Shown: one piece after another, positions 8,218 to 15,888 of the stretch
Layout of the letters: each line of letters opens with the position of its first letter
Position numbering within the stretch: position 1 is the first letter of the stretch
Source: Alphaproteobacteria bacterium
Lineage (GTDB): Bacteria; Pseudomonadota; Alphaproteobacteria; Puniceispirillales; UBA1172
Length of the DNA stretch: 59,962 bases
Direction: 5' to 3'
NCBI GenBank assembly: GCA_016778985.1
Contig: JADHOM010000012.1
Coordinates: 1-59,962, forward strand
Position numbers and translations under genes: made by a program
The notes under the pieces: model-generated
Seen by the model: the letters and a program-made list of their open reading frames with translations, nothing else
What the model was told of the DNA's origin: nothing
The model's database searches: none

Positions 8218-8367
8218 TGTTTGCTCCAATGTTAGAATAAACAATATTTACGTTTGTCGTTACAGTATTATTTCAATTTGATGAAGAAAAGTTACAAATA
8301 CATTAAGCCATTCAAGACTAGGCTAGGCAATGCTAAGGGTATGCGTTTATCCACGTAGATAGCAAAA

Positions 8368-8404
8368 GTGAGGATTTTGATTAGCCAAAACCCTCACGTT
8401 TTTA
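8368..8404 (-). terminator. Terminator after the HxlR-linked operon
   Basis: GTGAGG (8368-8373) pairs with CCTCAC (8392-8397), and the inner TTTTG/CAAAA also pairs, giving a long stem with one mismatch. On the minus strand it is followed by TTTT; on the plus strand by GTTTTT, so it could act in both directions. It separates the cupin operon from the propeller gene. Confidence 0.65.
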
Positions 8405-8429
8405 TGTTTGCATAGACAATTCAAATGGG

Positions 8430-8468
8430 GCAATAGGAGAGAGATTTCGACTTCTCAAACCCTATTGC
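8430..8468 (-). terminator. Second hairpin after the cupin gene
   Basis: GCAATAGG (8430-8437) and CCTATTGC (8461-8468) are a perfect 8-bp inverted repeat with an inner GAGA/TCTC pairing. It lies between the cupin stop and the terminator at 8368, so it may protect the operon mRNA 3' end. Confidence 0.5.
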
Positions 8469-8522
8469 TTGTATATTTGTGACAATACATCCCTTAATAA
8501 TAGCCGCCGCTACAACTTGAGG

Positions 8523-8873
8523 TTACTCACCCCATGCGCCATGAAACTCATACGCCACGGCGACTTGGTTACCAACAACCCACGCATCATGCCCAGGCTC
8601 AATCGCGTAGGCATCACCAGCGGTATATGTAATTTCGCTACCATCATTATGGACGCATGTAATCGTGCCCTCGACTATAACGCCAACATGTTTGGCCTGA
8701 CAGCTATCAGTTCCGACAACTGGTTTGATGTCATTTGACCATTTCCAGCCAGGCTGGACCGTCAGTTTCATGATCCGCTGTCCTAAGACATTAACCGTTT
8801 CTACCCTGGCATTATTTGGTGTTGAAACTTCATCCGCATCTGTTGCAAAGTTTTTCGCTTCTAGCATATTCAT
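8523..8873 (-). CDS. Cupin-domain protein, last gene of the HxlR-linked operon
   Basis: 116 residues. The cupin 1 motif is degenerate (KHVGVIVEGTITCVHNDGSE, 61-80) and is followed by TYTAGDAYAIEPGHDAWVVG (82-101). His62 and His95 are possible metal ligands, but the usual second His/Glu pair is incomplete. Single-domain cupins include isomerases, dioxygenases and sensors; no substrate can be assigned. It follows the NTF2-like gene by 39 bases on the same strand and is followed by two hairpins, so it ends the operon. Confidence 0.75.
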   Translation of the reverse strand: MNMLEAKNFATDADEVSTPNNARVETVNVLGQRIMKLTVQPGWKWSNDIKPVVGTDSCQAKHVGVIVEGTITCVHNDGSEITYTAGDAYAIEPGHDAWVVGNQVAVAYEFHGAWGE

Positions 8874-8912
8874 TTTTCTCTCCTAACTAAATTATCGATA
8901 AAATTTGGGTGA

Positions 8913-9242
8913 TTATGACAATGTGGTAGCACCCGTTTCTACATGAATGATCAGACCATCTTTTTTCATGGCAATCATCATAACCGCTTCTCTGCTATCA
9001 TCTGGATAAGACATGAAACTATGTTCAATCATAATGTCTTCATTCTCATAGACGCAGCGTGAAGACTCCCGAATAAACTTATCATTCGCCATTATTGCAG
9101 TAGCCATTGGCGCCCATTCACCTTTTGAGAACACATCGCCAGATTTATGAAAAACTATTTTGCAATCGTCATGGAGCAATGCGAGGTAAGCATGTGCATC
9201 TTTATCATCCATCGATTTTTTGAATTGTTCATATAATTCCAT
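8913..9242 (-). CDS. SnoaL/NTF2-like small protein
   Basis: 109 residues. The pattern YEQFKKSMDDKDAHAYLALL followed by HDDCKIVFHKSGDVFSKGEW and a later beta-sheet region (SREAVMMIAMKKDGLIIHVE) is typical of the NTF2-like/SnoaL cone fold, whose members include isomerases, cyclases and hydrolases of small organic molecules. Catalytic residues cannot be assigned. It sits third from the end of a tightly packed minus-strand operon of proteins all under 130 residues, suggesting a shared small-molecule pathway. Confidence 0.65.
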   Translation of the reverse strand: MELYEQFKKSMDDKDAHAYLALLHDDCKIVFHKSGDVFSKGEWAPMATAIMANDKFIRESSRCVYENEDIMIEHSFMSYPDDSREAVMMIAMKKDGLIIHVETGATTLS

Positions 9243-9304
9243 ATCTGTGTTTCCTTTAATGTGAGCGTAAAGGTAATCGGAGCGTAAGGGTTTAGCGGCG
9301 CTAT

Positions 9305-9586
9305 CTAGCGATGCGCCCTTACAACACCGGCAACGGCATTTTGCAAAGTCATGCCAAATTGCTCGGCTGCCATATCCCGAATTGAGCTGATTTGGGGAAG
9401 TGCCGCTTGACCTGTCTCTGCATCAGGAAATTGAACAACAACCATCATGCTGTCGTCACCGGTCTGAACCATATAGGCATGGGTTGCACCCGTATCCATA
9501 ATCATCGGCATGAATTTCGCTTCAGCCTCAGCAACCATAGTGTCAGTAACTAGATCAATTGACCAATGTGATGCCGTCATAAACAT
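9305..9586 (-). CDS. Small ferredoxin-like alpha/beta (ABM-like) protein
   Basis: 93 residues of alternating beta/alpha pattern (MVAEAEAKFMPMIMDTGATH, then HAYMVQTGDDSMMVVVQFPD and AAEQFGMTLQNAVAG) resembling the dimeric alpha-beta barrel/antibiotic biosynthesis monooxygenase fold. Such proteins act as cofactor-free monooxygenases, heme-binding proteins or unknowns. The assignment is by pattern only. GGAGAG lies upstream of the ATG at 9586. Second intact gene of the HxlR-linked operon. Confidence 0.6.
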   Translation of the reverse strand: MFMTASHWSIDLVTDTMVAEAEAKFMPMIMDTGATHAYMVQTGDDSMMVVVQFPDAETGQAALPQISSIRDMAAEQFGMTLQNAVAGVVRAHR

Positions 9587-9641
9587 AATGCTCTCCTATC
9601 TATTATTTAAGTTTAAGCTACTCATTTTATAAACTTGAAGA

Positions 9642-10022
9642 TTATAGTTTCTGAACGACTCTGCCGCCCATTGTGACGAGAGGAGAATACTTCTCAAACA
9701 ACTCAAAAAAATCACCAATACGCGGCCAGCTCTGGCCTAACTCAACATGCTTTCCAAAATGCTCGTCATCAATATGTACTTCACTGACATGATAAACAAC
9801 ATGTCCTGTCGTACCCTTTGCCGGGTCCATCATATCGTTCAATTCTGGGGCTTTCGTAACATAGTATTCGAGGGTGTGGAGCTTGCCGCTTTCATCCTCC
9901 AATGAATGCGTTTCAGACATCCAGCTTGCGTGAGATGCCATCAATTCATCAACTGCTGACTCATCGCTATCCGGTACGCGCATCATGAAACCGAATGTAG
10001 TGTTACCAACTTTAAAGCCCAT
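9642..10022 (-). CDS. Hypothetical ABM-like protein of the HxlR-linked operon
   Basis: 126 residues from ATG 10022. GGAGA overlaps the upstream ATG at 10028 and sits seven bases before 10022, so the second ATG is the likely start (MGFKVGNTTFGFMMRVP). The protein has a hydrophobic strand, an acidic helix (DESAVDELMASHASWMSETH), a central strand (HTLEYYVTKAPEL) and TGHVVYHVSEVHIDDEHFGKH, compatible with a two-lobed ferredoxin-like fold as in polyketide cyclase/ABM-like proteins. No family was firmly recognised. Confidence 0.6.
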   Translation of the reverse strand: MGFKVGNTTFGFMMRVPDSDESAVDELMASHASWMSETHSLEDESGKLHTLEYYVTKAPELNDMMDPAKGTTGHVVYHVSEVHIDDEHFGKHVELGQSWPRIGDFFELFEKYSPLVTMGGRVVQKL

Positions 10023-10057
10023 TATCATTCTCCATAAAAAAAAGTGTTATTAACATA

Positions 10058-10324
10058 TTAGTTCACATAAAGCTCAGAAATGGTCGTTTCCAAAATATGC
10101 CCAGACGCTGCGATTTCCGCTCCATGTGTTTCCATAAAAATCTGCATATGCTTTTCGCTCAGAACATTCATAACAACACATACTTTTTGGTCATTATCTG
10201 GCTCATGCCCATGATAAAGCGCAAATATACCTGCTTTTCGTGCAATGGGCTGGTGGTCATAAAACGCCTTTTCCTATTCTGCAAAAGAATTACTAATTTC
10301 GAATTTTAATATCGATGTAATCAT
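10058..10324 (-). pseudogene. ABM-like small protein gene interrupted by an in-frame amber codon
   Basis: Reading ATG 10324 to TAA 10058 gives 88 codons with a single TAG at 10276-10274 (codon 17): MITSILKFEISNSFAE, stop, EKAFYDHQPIARKAGIFALY and onward to ISELYVN. The sequence is coherent on both sides, and the interrupted position lies in the pattern FAE-x-EKAFYDHQP where Trp is expected (TGG to TAG). A G-rich run (GGGGGG) about 8 nt before the ATG may serve as Shine-Dalgarno. It is the first gene of the minus-strand operon continuing at 10022 and faces the divergent HxlR gene. Either recently inactivated, or read through at low level. Confidence 0.75.
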
Positions 10325-10357
10325 TTCATACACCCCCCTTATCAAATTAAGTTTTTG

Positions 10358-10394
10358 CAAATCTGTCCGATAATCTTGGTCAACCAGATATTTG
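10358..10394. promoter_or_regulatory. Imperfect inverted repeat in the HxlR/operon divergent promoter
   Basis: CAAATCTG (10358-10365) and CAGATATTTG (10385-10394) are inverted with two extra bases in one arm. They lie between the amber-containing first operon gene and the divergent HxlR regulator, where an HxlR operator is expected. The spacer is otherwise AT-rich and featureless. Confidence 0.35.
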
Positions 10395-10513
10395 ATACAT
10401 TGAAATAATAATGTTAAGCTTTTATTATAGAAAAAACATTTACCAACTCTAAAATGATACTGGTTCGATTTTAGATATGGTTTTTACAATCTGGCTTTTT
10501 GGTGGTTTTTCAT

Positions 10514-10957
10514 ATGGACGATTTTAACAACAACTTCATCTTAAAGCGCCGCCCCATTAAATGCCCTATCGCAGCCAGCTCTGCTGTGCTGGCAGACCAA
10601 TGGTCGGTTATTGTTCTCCGCGATATCGCGTTCTTTGGCAAACGAACATTTCGTGACATTCTTTCAACCAATAATGAGAATATCCAGTCATCAACATTGG
10701 CAAAGCGGCTCAAACGGATGGTTGATATTGGTCTGCTTAGTTTTGAGAGTGATGCGTCACATGCCCAGCGCAAAATATATTGCCTGACACAAGCCGGGAT
10801 TGACCTTGTGCCGATTATGGTCGCCATGGCGGCCTGGACATCCAAACATGATATATTCAATTCTGACACAATTCAATTTCTTGAACCGCTACAGAATAAA
10901 AATAACGCAGCAATGGAAGCATTTTTGAAGAAGTTAAGGCATGACCATTTAGGCTAG
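10514..10957 (+). CDS. HxlR family winged-helix regulator
   Basis: About 147 residues from ATG 10514; a TTG 15 bases upstream is a weaker alternative. HxlR hallmarks are visible: KCPIAASSAVLADQWSVIVL near the N-terminus, FGKRTFRDILS, then TLAKRLKRMVDIGLLSFESD and the wing QRKIYCLTQAGIDLVPIM. HxlR proteins are dimeric winged-helix DNA-binding proteins, often responding to aldehydes or quinone-like electrophiles via cysteines. Only one Cys near the N-terminus (PIKCPI) resembles the redox Cys of that group. Divergent from the five-gene minus operon, which it likely controls. Confidence 0.88.
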   Translation: MDDFNNNFILKRRPIKCPIAASSAVLADQWSVIVLRDIAFFGKRTFRDILSTNNENIQSSTLAKRLKRMVDIGLLSFESDASHAQRKIYCLTQAGIDLVPIMVAMAAWTSKHDIFNSDTIQFLEPLQNKNNAAMEAFLKKLRHDHLG

Positions 10958-11037
10958 GCAAATGGATATCAAGACTTGCCTAATTGATACCTAGATGTAA
11001 TGTTAACGCGATAGGTGCTTTATCAAAGAGGTTTAAA

Positions 11038-11334
11038 ATGATAACCAAAATCTTCATTCGGACATTCCCGTCAACCGAAGAATGCGATTTATTCGAATCT
11101 CTTTTAGAAACGAGATGGCCATCACTGCTAGAAGAAACTAAAGGCGTTACATTTTCGGCTTTCCGCAATAAACAAACTCCGCATGTGTCGACGGTAATCT
11201 GGTTCTTCCCTGATGAAGCAACACAGAAGCAAGTCGAAAAATTAATTGAGGAACATATCCAAAAATTCACCAAAACCCTGTCACCAAAGACAGTGACTTT
11301 CAGCGGTGAAAAAACCCTTATGTATTCAACCTAA
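11038..11334 (+). CDS. Hypothetical 98-residue protein, ferredoxin-like fold suspected
   Basis: Start taken at ATG 11038, preceded by AGAGG at good spacing. The pattern ITKIFIRTFPSTEECDLFES, then FSAFRNKQTPHVSTVIWFFP and ATQKQVEKLIEEHIQKFTKT is beta-alpha-beta-beta-alpha-like, similar to ABM-type domains. It follows the HxlR gene by 80 bases and may be co-transcribed with it, in keeping with the small ABM-like proteins on the other side of that regulator. No function assigned. Confidence 0.6.
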   Translation: MITKIFIRTFPSTEECDLFESLLETRWPSLLEETKGVTFSAFRNKQTPHVSTVIWFFPDEATQKQVEKLIEEHIQKFTKTLSPKTVTFSGEKTLMYST

Positions 11335-11356
11335 AGATAATTTATACAAAGTCATA

Positions 11357-12112
11357 TTAACTTTCTTTTGAGAACAGAACATCCGTATTGTGGGCTTTTT
11401 CTAATTGCCATTTGATTTTGAAACCATGTGATTTCAAGACATCTATGACGCTAAGATTTTGATGATCAATTTCAATAAAAACGTCTTTGATTGAGGGCGA
11501 TTGCAGAAACTTGGAGGCACCGATTAAGACATCATGTTCTGCTCCATCAACATCAATTTTTATATGCGTTGGCATGACCTTATTTGCCTCGGCAAAATCA
11601 TCTAATGCCAGTGTCATTACTTCATATTCATAAGTTACATTTTTCTTATGTAATGATGGGATATGAGTGTCAGAATTAGCTTCGATGGTGATCATCTCAC
11701 CAGATTTTGCCCCAACTGCTGCAAATGTGAATTTAAAGCGGTCATGATTAAGTCGCCTATTTAAGGCGCAAAAATGGCTTTGATAGAGGCTACAATCAAA
11801 GCCAAAGACACGAAGATTTTTATGGATCAAAGACGATGCAAGCGACGCTTCCTGCCCATAGCTTGTTCCGACATCAAATAAAATTGACTCGTCATCCAAA
11901 TCATTGAGCTACTGGTATAATTCGGGCTCTCTGTTTTGCTTTGAAATATCAATCAGATCATCACAAATATAATGATTATTGACTGGAACAAAAAATGTGG
12001 CATTCATGTCTAACAATTTTAATGTTTTGGTTTTTGGAAGGCTTCTGAACAGTTTTGCCAAATAATAGAAAATACGAACTAACACCAACATCCTTTCACT
12101 TAAATGCCACAA
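11357..12112 (-). pseudogene. FkbM family methyltransferase interrupted by an in-frame amber codon
   Basis: The 5' part (12112-11912) ends KQNREPELYQ at TAG 11911-11909; the 3' part continues in the same frame with LNDLDDESILFDVGTSYGQE to 11357. Together they give about 250 residues, normal FkbM length. SILFDVGTSYGQEASLA is SAM-binding motif I, and HIKIDVDGAEHDVLIGA is the FkbM signature (K-D-D/E-G-x-E). FkbM proteins usually read EP..L.W(I/L) just before motif I, so the amber lies where Trp is expected (TGG to TAG). Start uncertain (TTG 12112 or ATG 12091). Members O-methylate sugars or polyketides. Likely inactivated, unless read through. Confidence 0.75.
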
Positions 12113-12130
12113 AAAATGGTTATACCGCGA

Positions 12131-13885
12131 TTAGTCGCCGACTGCTAGCCCTTCGCGGCGGGGGTCTGCGCCGCCTTCGAGACCAGTTTCGGTTATCGCT
12201 ATGGCATGCAGCCCAGAGGTTAATCCCCGAACATTAACCTTGAACCCCATAGCTGAGAGTGGCTCAGAAAATCTTTCCGCATCAGAGCCTTGCTCAAGGT
12301 CAAAGGTGCCAAATCTATTGATAAGATGAGGCATCGACACCGCCTCTTGTACATTCATATCCCAATCAATAAAGGCAATAATGGATTGCGCCACATAGCC
12401 AATAATGCGACTTCCGCCAGGGGAGCCAATGATCAGATATGGCTTCTTGTCTTTCAAAATAATTGTTGGTGACATCGACGAGCGCGGCCGTTTGCCGGGC
12501 TCAACACGGTTGGCAATAAGCACCCCATCGTTATGCGAGCGAAACGAAAAATCCGTCATTTCATTATTGAGCAGAAACCCGTTTGTCATTAATCGGGAGC
12601 CAAAGGCATTTTCAATTGTTGTCGTCATTGATAAGGCATTGCCATATTGATCAACGATAGAAATATGCGATGTCGACGGCAATTCTAGGCTGTCATCATC
12701 AGCATATATGTCAGCAATATCAAAAACAGGTTCACCGGGGGCAACATCCTCAAGCGCATTTTGCCCGTCAAGCAATTGCGAACGGGCGCTCAGGTAATCG
12801 CGATCGATCAGGCCATCTACCGGAACAGGAACAAAATCACTATCCGCCATATAACGCCCACGATCGGCAAAGGCTAAGCGTGACGCATCACCAATTAGCC
12901 GCCACGCATCGACGGCATCTGGCCCCATCTGTGAGAGGTCATAGCGTTCCAGCATTAATAAAATCTGCCCTACGGTTAAGGCGCCAGATGACGGCGGTCC
13001 CATGCCGCAGACATCATGGCCGCGATAGTCAACACAGACAACTGGCCTTTCTTTAACCATATATCCAGCCATATCATGCCGATCCAACATGCCTGGATTG
13101 CCTGCTGCGGTCTGAACGGTATTAACAATTCCTTCGGCAATATTGCCATGATAAAACGACATGCCTTTATCAGATGCCATTATGCGCAAAGTGTTGGCAT
13201 AATCCGGATTTTTCAGCGTTTGCCCTGCTGCAATGGGCACACCGTTAGGGTAAAAATACTGCGCTGTTGTGTCAAACCTAGACAGCCGCTCTTGATCACG
13301 AGTAACCAGCATTGATAATCTTGGCGACACCGTGAACCCTTCCTCTGCAAGGGTGATAGCATCATCAAATAACCCCGACCATTCGAGTCCCCCCCAGCGC
13401 TTATGGGCGTCCAGCATTAAGGCTGCTGTGCCTGGCACGCCAACCGATTTGCCGCCAACCACCGCCTCATAAAATTTCAATGGCTTGCCGTTTTCATCTT
13501 GAAATAAATCCGGCGACACATGGCGAGATGCGGTTTCTCTGCCATCTAAAGAGGTGAGATTGCCACTATCGGCATCAAACCAAATGAGAAAGGCGCCGCC
13601 GCCCAAGCCTGAACTCTGCGGCTCAACCAGACCAAGAACACTTTGCGCCGCCACCATAGCATCGGCGGCGGTGCCGCCTTGGGCAAGGATATTTGCCCCT
13701 GCCTCAACCGCATAGGGATTAGCGGCTGAGATCATCCAGCGTTTTGACGTCACCGGCTGACCTTGTTGTTTTAGATTAAGTGAAGCCTCTAAATCACCTG
13801 TCACAGCATTACTGTTAACGGCAAAAAAGCCAATAAGGATGGCACCCGTAAGGACAGCGCCTAAAATGATAATTTTTTTCAACAT
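12131..13885 (-). CDS. ggt: Gamma-glutamyltransferase
   Basis: 584 residues, full length. A signal peptide/anchor spans about 3-23. Arg116 in LDGRETA corresponds to the substrate-carboxylate Arg. The autocleavage nucleophile is Thr405 in the segment STSHISIVD (404-412), at the expected large/small subunit junction. SSMSPTI and the glycine-rich GSPGGSRIIG follow downstream. The enzyme cleaves gamma-glutamyl bonds of glutathione in the periplasm or transfers the glutamyl group. The residue after Thr405 is Ser instead of the commoner Thr, within family variation. It lies upstream of the amber-broken FkbM gene on the same strand (18-base gap); otherwise a single gene. Confidence 0.93.
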   Translation of the reverse strand: MLKKIIILGAVLTGAILIGFFAVNSNAVTGDLEASLNLKQQGQPVTSKRWMISAANPYAVEAGANILAQGGTAADAMVAAQSVLGLVEPQSSGLGGGAFLIWFDADSGNLTSLDGRETASRHVSPDLFQDENGKPLKFYEAVVGGKSVGVPGTAALMLDAHKRWGGLEWSGLFDDAITLAEEGFTVSPRLSMLVTRDQERLSRFDTTAQYFYPNGVPIAAGQTLKNPDYANTLRIMASDKGMSFYHGNIAEGIVNTVQTAAGNPGMLDRHDMAGYMVKERPVVCVDYRGHDVCGMGPPSSGALTVGQILLMLERYDLSQMGPDAVDAWRLIGDASRLAFADRGRYMADSDFVPVPVDGLIDRDYLSARSQLLDGQNALEDVAPGEPVFDIADIYADDDSLELPSTSHISIVDQYGNALSMTTTIENAFGSRLMTNGFLLNNEMTDFSFRSHNDGVLIANRVEPGKRPRSSMSPTIILKDKKPYLIIGSPGGSRIIGYVAQSIIAFIDWDMNVQEAVSMPHLINRFGTFDLEQGSDAERFSEPLSAMGFKVNVRGLTSGLHAIAITETGLEGGADPRREGLAVGD

Positions 13886-14204
13886 AGTTTACCCTTTGTT
13901 ATATCGTCAATCATGCATGGTAACGCTTGGCAAACTCACATCATCGCAAATACAGGATTGAATGAACCTAGATTGAATGAACCTAGTTTAATATCATACA
14001 AAGTTCCATCTCACTGTCCCGTAATGATGACATTATTTTAGCAGACCAGAAAATTATTTTCTATTTATATTGGGTATATCTACAAATCTGTGATAATTTT
14101 GATTTAGATTTTAAATATGGCGAAATCAAACTTAAGTCTGATAAATTTTTAATATAATTTAATCTGGACTAACGCCTTTAAGATTAATTAATCAAAGGCG
14201 ATCC
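13886..14204. other. AT-rich intergenic promoter region with a short tandem repeat
   Basis: Divergent promoter region between ggt and the small secreted protein gene. It contains a perfect 2 x 15-bp tandem repeat (13957-13986) and otherwise very AT-rich DNA. No coding frame recognised. Confidence 0.45.
13957..13986. repeat. 2 x 15-bp tandem repeat
   Basis: ATTGAATGAACCTAG occurs twice without a gap (13957-13971, 13972-13986), about 70-100 bases upstream of ggt. Either replication slippage or a pair of direct regulatory half-sites. Confidence 0.6.
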
Positions 14205-14549
14205 ATGTCCGTATTTAAATTATATGCTTCCTGTTTCATTATATTAGTATTTTCTAATACAAATGTCGCTTTTGCAGATACCAAACAATCTGGGCTTGGC
14301 TTAGGTTTCAATATTATGCAGAGCATTTGGCAGGGTAAAACAGACAACCCCAAAATGACAAAATGCCGATTAGTTAAAAGGAAGATTAATGCTGGCGATC
14401 AAATGTGTGTGTATAAAGGGGCGCAGAACACATTTGTTGCCATTTATAATGATAAAGGCGCGTTTTGTCCTAAATCCATGTTATGCAAATTAAACCCCGA
14501 TGACTCCAAAACCCTAGGCAGTTTTGTGCAAGCATTTATGAAAAAATAA
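14205..14549 (+). CDS. Small secreted protein, unknown function
   Basis: 114 residues with a clear signal peptide (MSVFKLYASCFIILVFSNTN, cleaved near AFADT, about residue 25). The mature part has four cysteines (KCRLVKR, MCVYKG, FCPKSMLC) that could form two disulfides, and is basic. No family was recognised. It stands between divergent ggt and the convergent KPR-like gene. Confidence 0.6.
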   Translation: MSVFKLYASCFIILVFSNTNVAFADTKQSGLGLGFNIMQSIWQGKTDNPKMTKCRLVKRKINAGDQMCVYKGAQNTFVAIYNDKGAFCPKSMLCKLNPDDSKTLGSFVQAFMKK

Positions 14550-14569
14550 TCACTGCTTGTTACTCCGGT

Positions 14570-15649
14570 CTATTGCTGTTGGCGATTTTTATTTAGCCAA
14601 GCATCAACTAGCGCGACCGAGGCATCAATCTCATCATTTTGCTTATCTAAACTCTGTCCAATCATTTGCACCAATTTATCAACGCGTTCGATATTTGTCG
14701 CCCCTGCCGCCAGCGCCCGCGCCGCTGATGAAGGACTAGTCAATGATTGCGCAGCATGTGCATATTTGTCAAAGGGCACAAAATCAGCCACTTCACCACC
14801 TAGTGACAGGCATAAATTAACGACCCATTCATAAACCTCTTTTGAGGCGGCAAGATCGCTATGCACCGCTTCTTGAATGGAACGCATGTTTTCAGCCTGA
14901 ACACAGCGATAATTCCCCGCCATCAACATCGCCCATTTTGCCAATGGCACAAAAACCGATTCATGGACTTTCAGCTTTACGGGCAAAGCTATATCGTCTT
15001 GATCGACTGTTCTAAAGCGAGCGGCTTCTATGGTTTGCTCAAGCTGCTTTAACATTTTTGTATGTTTATCATCGACAAATCGTGCCGATTTGAAATTAGT
15101 TGGCAAACGCACTTGCAACACATTAACATCTTCATCTGGTGGGCGGAACGCTTGTGGGTCAGGGCTGCATAACGTCATCAGATTAGGGTCAAGTTCATCC
15201 CAGATATGAGGCGATACATAGCACCCACGAAAGGCCAACGGGTTAAGCTCAGGGATACGCGACAAATAGGTCAGAGGCGGCATATTCATGATAGACATAC
15301 ATGGGCGTTTTGCCTTCGCAACCCGTTTCATCAGCGCTGTTATTTCAGGTGAGCTACTATATTGTGGCTCCTGCATGGCCAGCACCACTATATCAAAATG
15401 AGCCGGCACAGCATCTTCGGCTAAACAGGCAACAATTGCCCCTTTAAGCATATTAGAGTTAACCTCAATCAGCCCGTCAATACCGCGGACAGGCATCCGA
15501 ATAATGGCCCCTTTGTTATTGAACGCCTCCACCTCATGCGGCAAACAAACCATTGTTGCATCATGCCCTGCCAGCGCTAATTTTGTTGCTATTAGTGATC
15601 CATAAGATGCCCCTAATATAAGAATACGATAGCTCGTCATCATCGCCAC
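14570..15649 (-). CDS. Ketopantoate reductase-like NAD(P)-binding protein
   Basis: 359 residues. The N-terminal Rossmann motif is ILGASYGSLIATKLALAGHD (11-30), followed by a strand ending DIVVLAMQEPQYSS where ketopantoate reductases carry their second signature. The C-terminal half is helical with a Lys-rich interface (KLKVHESVFVPLAKWAMLMA), as in ApbA/PanE-like or opine-dehydrogenase-like proteins. The canonical substrate residues are not evident, so it is a divergent member, not certain PanE. It is divergent from the GntR regulator at 15889 and may share its control. Confidence 0.65.
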   Translation of the reverse strand: MAMMTSYRILILGASYGSLIATKLALAGHDATMVCLPHEVEAFNNKGAIIRMPVRGIDGLIEVNSNMLKGAIVACLAEDAVPAHFDIVVLAMQEPQYSSSPEITALMKRVAKAKRPCMSIMNMPPLTYLSRIPELNPLAFRGCYVSPHIWDELDPNLMTLCSPDPQAFRPPDEDVNVLQVRLPTNFKSARFVDDKHTKMLKQLEQTIEAARFRTVDQDDIALPVKLKVHESVFVPLAKWAMLMAGNYRCVQAENMRSIQEAVHSDLAASKEVYEWVVNLCLSLGGEVADFVPFDKYAHAAQSLTSPSSAARALAAGATNIERVDKLVQMIGQSLDKQNDEIDASVALVDAWLNKNRQQQ

Positions 15650-15761
15650 CTTTCTTTCCTGTTTCCCTTAATCCGTTGATAGTTGCTCAGGCTTCCTAGC
15701 AATCGAATAAGTACCTTTCTGAAGGTTGGTATGGCAAACCTAACTATACATTAAATATTAT

Positions 15762-15773
15762 ATTGTTAACAAT
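15762..15773. promoter_or_regulatory. Perfect 12-bp palindrome in the KPR/GntR divergent promoter
   Basis: ATTGTTAACAAT (15762-15773) is a perfect palindrome between the divergent KPR-like and GntR genes. The half-site TTAACAAT recurs at 16764 upstream of the aminotransferase gene. Inference: operator of the adjacent GntR protein acting on both promoters. Confidence 0.45.
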
Positions 15774-15888
15774 TATTTTTATTTTTGTTGATAATATTGG
15801 CGTTTTTATGAAGATTTTCTTGGAAGTATTCCAGATAATATATTAGAATAAATTAATATAAATAACGTGATTGATAGGCAATTAATTA

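Larger units (their letters stand above)
8218..8522. other. Intergenic region carrying two terminator-like hairpins
   Basis: This is the promoter side of the propeller gene and the 3' side of the cupin operon, both on the minus strand. The hairpins at 8368-8397 and 8430-8468 are the only features; no gene seen. Confidence 0.5.

Noticed and set aside
10097-10309. 70-codon plus-strand ORF
   Set aside because: Opposite-strand shadow of the amber-interrupted gene, which has far better protein character.
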